Assembly (NCBI GenBank): GCA_007116865.1
Contig: SKHR01000231.1
Location: forward strand, 1-14,596
DNA from: Marinospirillum sp.
GTDB taxonomy: Bacteria > Pseudomonadota > Gammaproteobacteria > Pseudomonadales > Halomonadaceae
Direction of reading: 5' to 3'
DNA: 14,596 bases
Below are positions 7,181-13,098 of the stretch, one piece after another. A model generated the notes under the pieces. That model ran no database searches. It had not been told where the DNA came from and worked only from the letters and a program-made list of their open reading frames with translations. The translations under genes and the position numbers were made by a program. Within the stretch, counting starts at the first letter, position 1. Every line of letters starts with the position of its first letter.

Positions 7181-8478
7181 GAGGATGACTCCGCTTTCGG
7201 GTGGGGCAGTTGCAGCGCCAGGCTCAGGCCGGAGGGTGAGTGACCATCAAGCGACAACTTGCCACCCAGGCGCTCAACAATGCTGGCGACCAGACTGAGG
7301 CCCAGGCCATGTCCTGGTATTTGCTGATTCAGGCGCACAAAGGGCTGGAGGACTGCCTGACGTTTGTCGGTCGGGATGCCGGGGCCGGTGTCAGTCAGCT
7401 GGATTTTCAGACACTGATCATCCTGCCAGATCTGCAACACAATTTGGCCGTCGGGTGGTGTGTATTTGTAGGCATTGCCGATCAGATTGCTGAACAGGCT
7501 TTGCAGCAAAAAGGGGTGAATGTCACTGGTCTGGATGGGGGTGTGCCAGTGGAGTTGCCAGTGTCGCCCAGGATAGAGCGCATCCAGCGGCAGACGAAGC
7601 TGTTCGATCAGGGGAGGTAAAACCACCGGATGGTCACTGACCAGGGGCGCATTGTGTAGTCGTGAGCGCTCTAAAAGCTGGTCGATCAAATGATCCAGTT
7701 GATCCGTGTTGTCATTGATCTGTTGTGCCAGGGGCTGGCAGCTGGGATGCCCTTGCTGCTCTAACAATCCGGTGGCCAGGCGCAGACGCGCCAAGGGAGT
7801 GCGCAGCTGGTGAGAAATATCACGCAGCAGCTCATCGCGTGCGGTCAGGGTGTCACCCAGGTGTTGGGCCATTTGATCCAGTGCTCTGGCCAGCTCACCC
7901 AGTTCATCGGGGCGCTGGGAAATATGGGCCTGGGTTCGCTGGCTCAGGTTGTCCTCATGTTGCAGTGCTTGCGCAAAGGCTTTGAGCTGCAAAACCGGGC
8001 GGGTGACCCAAAGGCTGACCAGGCCGGCAACCAGCGCAGCAGACAAGAGGATGATGAGCATCTGCAAGGAGACAAAAAAACGCAGTAGTCGCGGCAGATA
8101 GTCCGGGGGGCGGCTGGCCGGGTAGGTCAGGCGGTAAACCCGACCACTGGCGGAGCGAATATCCAGTTGCTGAGAAAGACGCTGATCGGTATCAAAGCGC
8201 AGCTCACCGATCAGTTCGCCGGTTTGTTGATCATGCAGGGTGAAAGGCATCAGGCGTCCTCGGTTCTGACCACCCCGGCGCAGGGGTTCACCAGACTCAT
8301 GGCGCTCAATCAGCATTTGCGCTTGCATTTCAGCGCGCTGCTGATTGAGTTCTTGCCAGTGTTGGCGCTCATGATGCCAAAGCAGGATGGAGACCAGGCC
8401 GCCCATCAGCAGGCTGCAAATCAGCCAGGTGGCTAAGAAAACGCGCAGGCTGAGGCGATTGAAGCGCGTCCAACTCAT
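7171..8478 (-). CDS. CpxA-like sensor histidine kinase
   Basis: A 435-residue membrane sensor kinase. Order: membrane segment about 11-33, periplasmic domain of about 100 residues (34-134), second membrane segment about 135-158, and HAMP linker about 159-211. Then comes the phosphoacceptor helix with His223 in ISHQLRTPLARL, and the ATPase domain with N box NLIGNAYKYTP (331-341), DTGPGI (363-368) and GHGLGLSL (389-396). All kinase motifs are intact. The cognate regulator precedes it with a 4-bp ATGA overlap and is strongly CpxR-like, so a CpxA role (sensing envelope or protein-folding stress) is likely. The periplasmic domain is shorter than in E. coli CpxA. The next gene overlaps its 3' end by 10 bp. 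Confidence 0.9.
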   Translation of the reverse strand: MSWTRFNRLSLRVFLATWLICSLLMGGLVSILLWHHERQHWQELNQQRAEMQAQMLIERHESGEPLRRGGQNRGRLMPFTLHDQQTGELIGELRFDTDQRLSQQLDIRSASGRVYRLTYPASRPPDYLPRLLRFFVSLQMLIILLSAALVAGLVSLWVTRPVLQLKAFAQALQHEDNLSQRTQAHISQRPDELGELARALDQMAQHLGDTLTARDELLRDISHQLRTPLARLRLATGLLEQQGHPSCQPLAQQINDNTDQLDHLIDQLLERSRLHNAPLVSDHPVVLPPLIEQLRLPLDALYPGRHWQLHWHTPIQTSDIHPFLLQSLFSNLIGNAYKYTPPDGQIVLQIWQDDQCLKIQLTDTGPGIPTDKRQAVLQPFVRLNQQIPGHGLGLSLVASIVERLGGKLSLDGHSPSGLSLALQLPHPKAESSSCV

Positions 8479-9170
8479 GGGGTGCTCACAAATAAATATC
8501 CCTGCCCGCGCAGGGTTTTGATCAGATCACCAGCCTGAGGCCGCAGGCTGGAGAGCTTTTGCCGAACCCGGCTGACATGCACGTCTATCGCGCGGTCATA
8601 GGCGGTGAGTGGACGGTGCAAGACCTTTTGTGTGAGCAGGTCTCTGGAAACGGCCTGTCCGGCCTGTTGCATCAGATAGTAAAGCACATAGAACTCAGCG
8701 CTGGTGAGGTTCAACGCTTGATCATCCAGGCGAGCGCTATGGCTGCTGGGGTCCAGCAAAATGCCTTGGCTTTGCAGGGCCTGGGCGGTGTTTTCAGGCT
8801 GGCGTACCCGGCGTAACAGTGCACGTATCCGGGCCAGCAGTTCACGCGGGTTGCAGGGTTTGGGCAGATAATCGTCGGCCCCCATTTCCAGACCCAGGAT
8901 ACGGTCAATGTCATCACCGCGAGCGGTCAGCATGATCACCGGCAAGGTACTGCGAGGCCGCAAGCTTTGCAGCCACTCTAAGCCGCTGCGGCCAGGCAGG
9001 CCAATATCCAGCAGCAACAGATCGGGTTTCAGCCCCTGGTTCAGCTGCTGTTCGGCCGCTTCCGCACTGGCGGCCAGAGTGATTTCATAACCCTCGTAGG
9101 CCAGATACTGCTGCAACAGCTGGCTGAGTTCGGGATCGTCATCGACCAATAACAGGTGGGCTTCGGACAT
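8475..9170 (-). CDS. cpxR: CpxR-like OmpR-family response regulator
   Basis: A 231-residue regulator with a receiver domain (1-118) and an OmpR-type winged-helix DNA-binding domain (about 128-231). Phosphorylation machinery is complete: acidic patch Asp10-12, phospho-acceptor Asp55 in LLLLDIGLPG, Thr82 and Lys104. The stretches PVIMLTARGDDIDRILGLE and GADDYLPKP, and the C-terminal RAIDVHVSRVRQKL and KTLRGQGYLF, closely follow E. coli CpxR. AGGAGG precedes the ATG at 9170. A perfect CpxR-type box lies 59 bp upstream, so autoregulation is likely. It is first in a minus-strand operon with the CpxA-like kinase and a small third gene. Confidence 0.9.
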   Translation of the reverse strand: MSEAHLLLVDDDPELSQLLQQYLAYEGYEITLAASAEAAEQQLNQGLKPDLLLLDIGLPGRSGLEWLQSLRPRSTLPVIMLTARGDDIDRILGLEMGADDYLPKPCNPRELLARIRALLRRVRQPENTAQALQSQGILLDPSSHSARLDDQALNLTSAEFYVLYYLMQQAGQAVSRDLLTQKVLHRPLTAYDRAIDVHVSRVRQKLSSLRPQAGDLIKTLRGQGYLFVSTP

Positions 9171-9228
9171 GGTTCTCCTCCTTTACACCCAATGAATTCT
9201 ACCCCGAACAGCCAAGGAATGAGGCGAC

Positions 9229-9243
9229 TTTACTCAACTTTAC
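9229..9243 (-). promoter_or_regulatory. CpxR box (GTAAA-N5-GTAAA)
   Basis: The minus strand reads GTAAAGTTGAGTAAA, an exact match to the known E. coli CpxR consensus of two GTAAA direct repeats separated by five bases. It lies in the 173-bp divergent gap, 58 bp from the cpxR-like start and 100 bp from the cpxP-like start, and so could control both transcription units. I did not find a clear -10 for either gene. Confidence 0.75.
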
Positions 9244-9343
9244 CTCGGCGCAACCCAACTTGTCAGAGGCTTGATCAATACTGAGACCTAACAGAAAAGC
9301 AACACGCTTTTTTGCATGAGTCCTAATCAATGTAAGGAGTGGA

Positions 9344-9769
9344 ATGATGAAAACCAAAAGATCGGCATTGGCCGCAGGTGTGATGGCTGTCGTGTTGAGT
9401 GTCAGTACCTTGAGCGTACAAGCGGCCAGCAGCGAAATAAACAGAGGTTTGATGGAGCTGGAACTCAGTCAGGCGCAGCAGGCGCAGGTTCAGGCCATGA
9501 TGGAGCGCAAACAGGCCGAGCGTGCTGAGCGCCAAGCCAGTATGCGCCAGGCAAGCCAGGCTGGACTGCGCCAGGAGCTGAGCCAAATTCTGACCCCAGA
9601 GCAAATGGAGGCCTGGGAGGCTCAGCAAGCCGCCCGTGAAGCTCAGCGTGAAGCGAGAGAAAGTCAGCGCCAGGCAAGGGAAAATCAAAGGTCTGGTGGT
9701 CGAGACCGAGCTGCGCCAGCACAGGATCGGCGCGGCGCAGCAGGCCAGCGGCAACAGCGTGAACGCTGA
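9344..9769 (+). CDS. CpxP/Spy-like periplasmic protein with Arg/Gln-rich tail
   Basis: A 141-residue exported helical protein. The signal peptide covers about residues 1-28 (KTKR, hydrophobic core, then SVQAA). The mature part has a weak first LTxxQ-type motif (LSQAQ, 41-45) and a canonical one (LTPEQ, 83-87), the hallmark of CpxP/Spy proteins. In E. coli, CpxP binds the CpxA sensor and dampens signalling, and Spy is a periplasmic chaperone. From residue 94 on it is a highly charged tail rich in Arg, Gln, Glu and Ala with heptad-like repeats, unlike E. coli CpxP. Two consecutive ATGs exist (9344, 9347); the second sits 7 bp from AAGGAG and may be the true start. The upstream CpxR box and divergence from cpxR support the role. 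Confidence 0.82.
   Translation: MMKTKRSALAAGVMAVVLSVSTLSVQAASSEINRGLMELELSQAQQAQVQAMMERKQAERAERQASMRQASQAGLRQELSQILTPEQMEAWEAQQAAREAQREARESQRQARENQRSGGRDRAAPAQDRRGAAGQRQQRER
9632..9694 (+). repeat. Three 21-bp units encoding AREAQRE / ARESQRQ / ARENQRS
   Basis: Within the CpxP-like gene, residues 97-117 consist of three in-frame seven-residue units of the form A-R-E-x-Q-R-x. At the nucleotide level the units have diverged (different Ala, Arg and Glu codons). The protein periodicity is therefore either selected or an old duplication. It predicts a continuous amphipathic, highly charged helix. Confidence 0.7.
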
Positions 9770-9775
9770 GACGGA

Positions 9776-11191
9776 TTATTGGGGCAGGCGGGTAATATGC
9801 AGCAGGTTGGTACTGCCCACCTTGCCAAAAGGAATGCCCGCGATGATGACCACCTTGTCACCGGGCTGGGCCAGGCCTTGGCCTGCTGCAGCCTGAGTGG
9901 CACTGGCGATCATCTCATCCACCTGTTGGGGGTGGGCCGAGCAGCAGGGCTCAACCCCCCAGACCAGGCTGAGTCGCCGGGCAATGCCGATATCCGGTGT
10001 CAGGCCGATCAGCGGAAACGCGGGCCGCTCTCTGGCCGCACGCAGTACACTGAAGCCCGACATACTGAAAGCCACTCCGGCCACGGCATCGCTGTTGGCC
10101 GCAACATCTCGCATGGCGCTGCAGATGGCATCTGGAGTAGTGTGCAAACCGCTGGACTCAGGCTGCCAGCGGTCTTGTCCGGCGCAGTCGTCCTCCACCG
10201 CACGAATGATGCTCGACATGATGCTGACGGCTTCAAGTGGGTATTGCCCAGCAGCGGATTCAGCCGACAACATCACCGCATCCACCCCATCATAAATCGC
10301 GGTTGCCACATCCGAGGCTTCGGCGCGGGTGGGCACGGGTGACTGAATCATGGATTCCAGCATCTGGGTGGCAACAACCACGGGTTTGCCGGCCTGGCGA
10401 GACTGAGTGACAATGCGTTTTTGCAGCACCGGAACCTGGGGTGCAGGCAATTCAACGCCCAGATCACCCCGTGCTACCATGATGCCGTCGGCGGCCTCAA
10501 TGATGGCGTCGAGATGGTCAATGGCGGAGGGTTTCTCGAGCTTGGCCATGATCCAGGCCTGGTCTTGAATCAGGGCTTTGGCTTCCAGGACATCTTCGGG
10601 ACGCTGCACAAAGGATAAGGCGACCCAGTCCACTCCCAGTTGCAGGCCATATGCCAGATCCTGGCGGTCCTTTTCGGTCAGGGCAGAAATCGGCAGCAGC
10701 ACCCCAGGCACATTCACGCCTTTGCGGTCGGAGAGTTTGCCACCGACTTCGACCTGAGTGATCGCAAAGTCCTCGCCACATTCAAGCACTCGCAGCCTCA
10801 GTTTGCCGTCATCCAGCAGCAGGTCGGTTTGCGGCTTGAGCGCGGCAAAAATCTCTGGATGAGGCAGGCAGACACGCTGCTCATCACCTGGCTGAGGGTC
10901 CTGATCGAGGCGAAAAGTGGCGCCTTCTTTCAGCGTGATCGAACCCTGAGCAAAAGTACTGACCCGGAGTTTGGGGCCTTGTAAGTCCATCAAAATGCCC
11001 AGGGGTCGGCCCAGTTTTTTTTCCACACGGCGAATGCGTGCGTAACGCTCCGCATGATCTGCATGCGTGCCATGGCTAAAGTTGAGCCGAAAAACCCTGG
11101 CACCGGCCAGGGCCAGCGCTTCAATTTGAGCTTCGGTATCAGAAGCAGGGCCAAGGGTTGCAAGAATACGAGTACGATTGTGATCGGTCAT
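9776..11191 (-). CDS. pykA: Pyruvate kinase, PykA type
   Basis: A 471-residue pyruvate kinase making pyruvate and ATP from phosphoenolpyruvate and ADP, the last step of glycolysis. Seen: RLNFSHG (35-41, with Arg35, Asn37 and Ser39), MDLQGPKLRVSTF (68-80), and the active-site signature IMAKLEKPSAI with Lys217 and Glu219. Also present are the metal-binding ARGDLGVE (Asp243), VVATQMLESM (272-281) and PTRAEASDVATAI. The C-terminal domain (about 350-471) is complete. Leu70 and Lys74 replace the Thr and Glu of the muscle enzyme, the signature of potassium-independent pyruvate kinases. The ribosome site is weak (only CGGAT about 10 nt before ATG). The gene begins 24 nt after the diguanylate cyclase stop, suggesting a shared transcript. 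Confidence 0.96.
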   Translation of the reverse strand: MTDHNRTRILATLGPASDTEAQIEALALAGARVFRLNFSHGTHADHAERYARIRRVEKKLGRPLGILMDLQGPKLRVSTFAQGSITLKEGATFRLDQDPQPGDEQRVCLPHPEIFAALKPQTDLLLDDGKLRLRVLECGEDFAITQVEVGGKLSDRKGVNVPGVLLPISALTEKDRQDLAYGLQLGVDWVALSFVQRPEDVLEAKALIQDQAWIMAKLEKPSAIDHLDAIIEAADGIMVARGDLGVELPAPQVPVLQKRIVTQSRQAGKPVVVATQMLESMIQSPVPTRAEASDVATAIYDGVDAVMLSAESAAGQYPLEAVSIMSSIIRAVEDDCAGQDRWQPESSGLHTTPDAICSAMRDVAANSDAVAGVAFSMSGFSVLRAARERPAFPLIGLTPDIGIARRLSLVWGVEPCCSAHPQQVDEMIASATQAAAGQGLAQPGDKVVIIAGIPFGKVGSTNLLHITRLPQ

Positions 11192-11215
11192 TTTTGTTTT
11201 TATCCGAGTTAAAGG

Positions 11216-12274
11216 TTAAAAGAGTTCAACTTCACCCGTTTCAATTGTGACGGGGTTGAGTGCGCCCTGCTCAATGAGCTGCTCGTAAACACACACCTTA
11301 TTTTTGCCATTACGTTTAGCGAAATAAAGTGCTTGGTCGGCTCTGTCCAGCAGGGTAGGTACCGGGTAATCAGGGCGAATTCGAGTCAAACCAATGCTGA
11401 TAGTGACCTCGCCAACCTGGGGAAAAGGATAAGTGGCAATTTTTTCGCGGAGCCGTTCAAAAGCTTGAATGGCACCCTCTTTTTGCGCGGGCTGGGTCAC
11501 CACAACAAACTCTTCACCACCAAAACGGTAGAGCAGGTCTTCTTGGCGAAAAGCTTCGCGCATGATTCTGGCTAATAAAATTAGCACTTCGTCGCCATAC
11601 AAATGACCGAAGCGATCATTGATTCGCTTGAAATTGTCGATATCAAGCACCGCAATCCAACTATTGACCTTGTTGGCTACCTGGCGGCGATCCTGGGTGC
11701 TGATCAGTCGCTTTTTGCTTCGGCGCTCTTGATGAACCGGGGGTTGGTCACTGTTCTGAATCAGATGCAAAATAGCTTCATCAAAGGTCTTGCGGTTAAG
11801 CAGGCCCGTCAGCTGGTCTTGTTGCGCGTCAGTCACCAGGGCGCAAAAGTTACGATAAATTTGTAAGAAGCCTTTGACTAAAAGCTGCTCTGGCGGGGTG
11901 AGCTGTCGAGCTGACGTGAAGGCCAGGCAGAGATTGTGTGTTTTTAAGTCAACTAGAGGAAAAAGTGACAGGTAAGTCTTCTTAGAGTCTGGGAGTTCAA
12001 AAGATTGAGGGGCTGAGTCAGATTTACCACTCGCCCAGCTTAAGTCCAGCCAGTCAGGCGCGTCTTCGGGTGCAAGGGTCAGCAATTCCTGTGTGTTATC
12101 GCTGAGGCGAACAAGGCAGCGGATAGTGCTATCTTGTTCGAGTTTGATCATCAGTGCATTATCAATCGGCAGGGTTTCATGCAGGGTTTTGAGCAGACTA
12201 AGCTCTAAGCGCTGAATGTCTCTGAGTGAGGTGATATGCGCAAGCTGCTCGAATAATTGGATGCTGAGATTCAT
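11216..12274 (-). CDS. GGDEF diguanylate cyclase with N-terminal sensor-like region
   Basis: A 352-residue soluble protein without membrane segments. Residues 1-150 form an unassigned, GAF-like sized input region; residues 151-332 are a GGDEF domain that makes cyclic di-GMP from two GTP. Seen: DQLTGLLNR (153-161), metal Asp211 in VLDIDNFKRIND, and active-site GGEEF (252-256). The product-inhibition motif RQED (243-246) stands exactly five residues before GGEEF, as in known RxxD I-sites. The active and inhibitory sites are both intact. There is an unusual basic insertion (about residues 172-203, RRSKKR and DRR) between the first helix and the LDID strand, making this interval about 20 residues longer than usual. 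The start codon has only a weak ribosome site. pykA follows after 24 nt, and a candidate RNA/terminator lies upstream. Confidence 0.92.
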   Translation of the reverse strand: MNLSIQLFEQLAHITSLRDIQRLELSLLKTLHETLPIDNALMIKLEQDSTIRCLVRLSDNTQELLTLAPEDAPDWLDLSWASGKSDSAPQSFELPDSKKTYLSLFPLVDLKTHNLCLAFTSARQLTPPEQLLVKGFLQIYRNFCALVTDAQQDQLTGLLNRKTFDEAILHLIQNSDQPPVHQERRSKKRLISTQDRRQVANKVNSWIAVLDIDNFKRINDRFGHLYGDEVLILLARIMREAFRQEDLLYRFGGEEFVVVTQPAQKEGAIQAFERLREKIATYPFPQVGEVTISIGLTRIRPDYPVPTLLDRADQALYFAKRNGKNKVCVYEQLIEQGALNPVTIETGEVELF

Positions 12275-12366
12275 CGTCCGCTAGCCAGATGGTTAAGCCA
12301 CTATTCTGGTGTTGAAGTTACATTATCTATGGACGACTATCAATGCGGTGTATGCGCACATCAGGT

Positions 12367-12386
12367 AAAAAAAGACCCCAGCTATC
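12367..12386 (-). terminator. Intrinsic terminator of the candidate RNA (3' arm plus T tract)
   Basis: The 3' arm of the 14-bp stem ends at the first base of a T7 tract (minus strand, 12373-12367). The complementary 5' arm is at 12432-12445. This is a textbook rho-independent arrangement, though the hairpin is long and has a branched inner part. Any transcript starting upstream of 12445 would also meet it before reaching the GGDEF start at 12274. Confidence 0.65.
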
Positions 12387-12445
12387 GGATGAAATAATGG
12401 TCTGAGGAGACTAAAAAACGCGCATTTCACGGATAGCTGGAGCCT
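12367..12445 (-). ncRNA. Candidate small RNA or transcription attenuator upstream of the GGDEF gene
   Basis: On the minus strand a TATAAT box predicts initiation near 12445. From that base, AGGCUCCAGCUAUC (12445-12432) pairs with GAUAGCUGGGGUCU (12386-12373) in a continuous 14-bp stem including two G-U pairs, followed by seven U (12373-12367; the first also closes the stem). Inside, UGAAAU (12429-12424) pairs with AUUUCA (12395-12390), and GUCU (12411-12408) with AGAC (12403-12400) closes a CCUC tetraloop. The two G-U pairs would be A-C mismatches on the plus strand, which fixes the strand. The C-rich loop within UCUCCUCAG resembles anti-Shine-Dalgarno seeds of trans-acting RNAs. It matches no RNA family I recognise. 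It could be a stand-alone RNA of about 79 nt, or a leader that terminates transcription before the cyclase. Confidence 0.6.
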
Positions 12446-12451
12446 ATCCGT

Positions 12452-12481
12452 ATTATAGGTTTTAGTAATTCTTGATTGCAA
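12452..12481 (-). promoter_or_regulatory. Sigma-70-type promoter for the candidate RNA
   Basis: On the minus strand TTGCAA (12481-12476) is followed after 18 bp by a perfect TATAAT (12457-12452). Expected start is about seven bases downstream, at 12445, precisely the first base of the long RNA stem. The -35 matches four of six consensus bases and the spacer is one base above optimum. Confidence 0.6.
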
Positions 12482-12500
12482 GCCTCTTTTCATCAAGAAT
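12468..12500. promoter_or_regulatory. Perfect 9-bp inverted repeat, putative operator
   Basis: ATTCTTGAT (12468-12476) and ATCAAGAAT (12492-12500) are exact reverse complements separated by 15 bp, with a 24-bp centre-to-centre distance. The repeat reaches the -35 of the minus-strand RNA promoter and lies 35 bp before the esterase start, so a bound dimeric regulator could affect both. A weak plus-strand promoter, TTGATT (12472-12477), 17 bp, AAGAAT (12495-12500), coincides with it. Confidence 0.45.
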
Positions 12501-12534
12501 GTGTTCATCCATCCTCTCAGTCGGGTGATTCATA

Positions 12535-13098
12535 ATGCTGCTTTACTTGCATGGTTTTAATTCCAGTGGCCTAGCACACAAGGCATCTTTGTTAAGGCGT
12601 TATTGTCAGCAGCAGGGGGTCGCTTTTATGGCGCCTTCTTTGCCAGTACAGCCAGTTTTGGCCTTGTCCAGTTTAGAAGAGCTGATCGAGCAGTCTTTGG
12701 CTTTATCCTTACCGGTTCGGCTGGTTGGTTCCTCCCTGGGAGGCTTTTATGCGATCTATCTTGCCGAGCGCTATGACTTGTCGGCGGTGCTGATCAATCC
12801 GGCCATTCATCCCTGTATGACGTTGGAGCAAGGCGTTGGTCAGGTGTCCCATTATCATGATCAGATGAGGTATGAGTGGCGTGCGGATCATGTCCAGAGT
12901 TTAAAAAACTATGCAGTGGGGGTTCCAACTCCTCATCGTTACTGGCTGATGTTACAAACGGGTGATGAATTACTGGACTATCAAGAAGCCCTGGCTTATC
13001 TGCCGGGTGCGCGAGTGCTGCTGGAAGAGGGCGGCGACCATGGTTTTAAAGGTTTTGAACGCCACCTGGCTGAAGTGCTCAGTTTTCAGCCATTTTAA
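12535..13098 (+). CDS. YqiA-like alpha/beta-hydrolase esterase
   Basis: A 187-residue cytoplasmic hydrolase of the YqiA family (small esterases active on acyl-CoA or short esters). Seen: N-terminal LYLHGFNSS (3-11, oxyanion region) and the nucleophile elbow GSSLGG (65-70) with Ser67. INPAIHP (87-93) follows, then QTGDELLDY (141-149) carrying the likely acid Asp144, and GGDHGFKGFE (166-175) with catalytic His169. All triad residues are present and the length is normal. The ATG at 12535 starts directly with MLLYLHGF, as expected for the family, although the ribosome site (GGGTG) is weak. E. coli yqiA lies near parE; that context is absent here. The 3' end overlaps the EAL-protein gene tail-to-tail by 20 bp. 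Confidence 0.87.
   Translation: MLLYLHGFNSSGLAHKASLLRRYCQQQGVAFMAPSLPVQPVLALSSLEELIEQSLALSLPVRLVGSSLGGFYAIYLAERYDLSAVLINPAIHPCMTLEQGVGQVSHYHDQMRYEWRADHVQSLKNYAVGVPTPHRYWLMLQTGDELLDYQEALAYLPGARVLLEEGGDHGFKGFERHLAEVLSFQPF

Noticed and set aside
9182..9186. A further GTAAA half-site near the cpxR-like start
   Set aside because: It overlaps the AAAGGAGG ribosome site and has no partner at the right spacing, so it is probably just part of the translation signal.
9174..9343. Sigma-70 promoters for the cpxR-like and cpxP-like genes (for example TTGTCA at 9260-9265)
   Set aside because: No acceptable -10 was found at 16-18 bp spacing, so no promoter is annotated.
9779..10342. A 187-codon plus-strand open frame across the pyruvate kinase gene
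   Set aside because: It is antisense to the conserved pyruvate kinase C-terminus, so it is a codon-bias artefact.
12322..12327. A GATAAT -10-like element (minus) that could give the GGDEF gene its own promoter after the terminator
   Set aside because: No -35 lies at suitable spacing (TTGATA is only 10 bp away), so it is too weak to annotate.
12367..12445. Possible c-di-GMP riboswitch or hammerhead ribozyme, suggested by the GGDEF neighbour and the plus-strand CTGAGGA
   Set aside because: The conserved GEMM motifs are absent, and no GAAA core or matching stems follow CTGAGGA on the plus strand. The G-U pairs also favour the minus strand.
12323..12508. A 61-codon minus-strand open frame in the gap upstream of the GGDEF gene
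   Set aside because: It runs through the RNA stem, promoter and inverted repeat, has no convincing ribosome site, and its product looks random. The nucleic-acid structure explains the region better.
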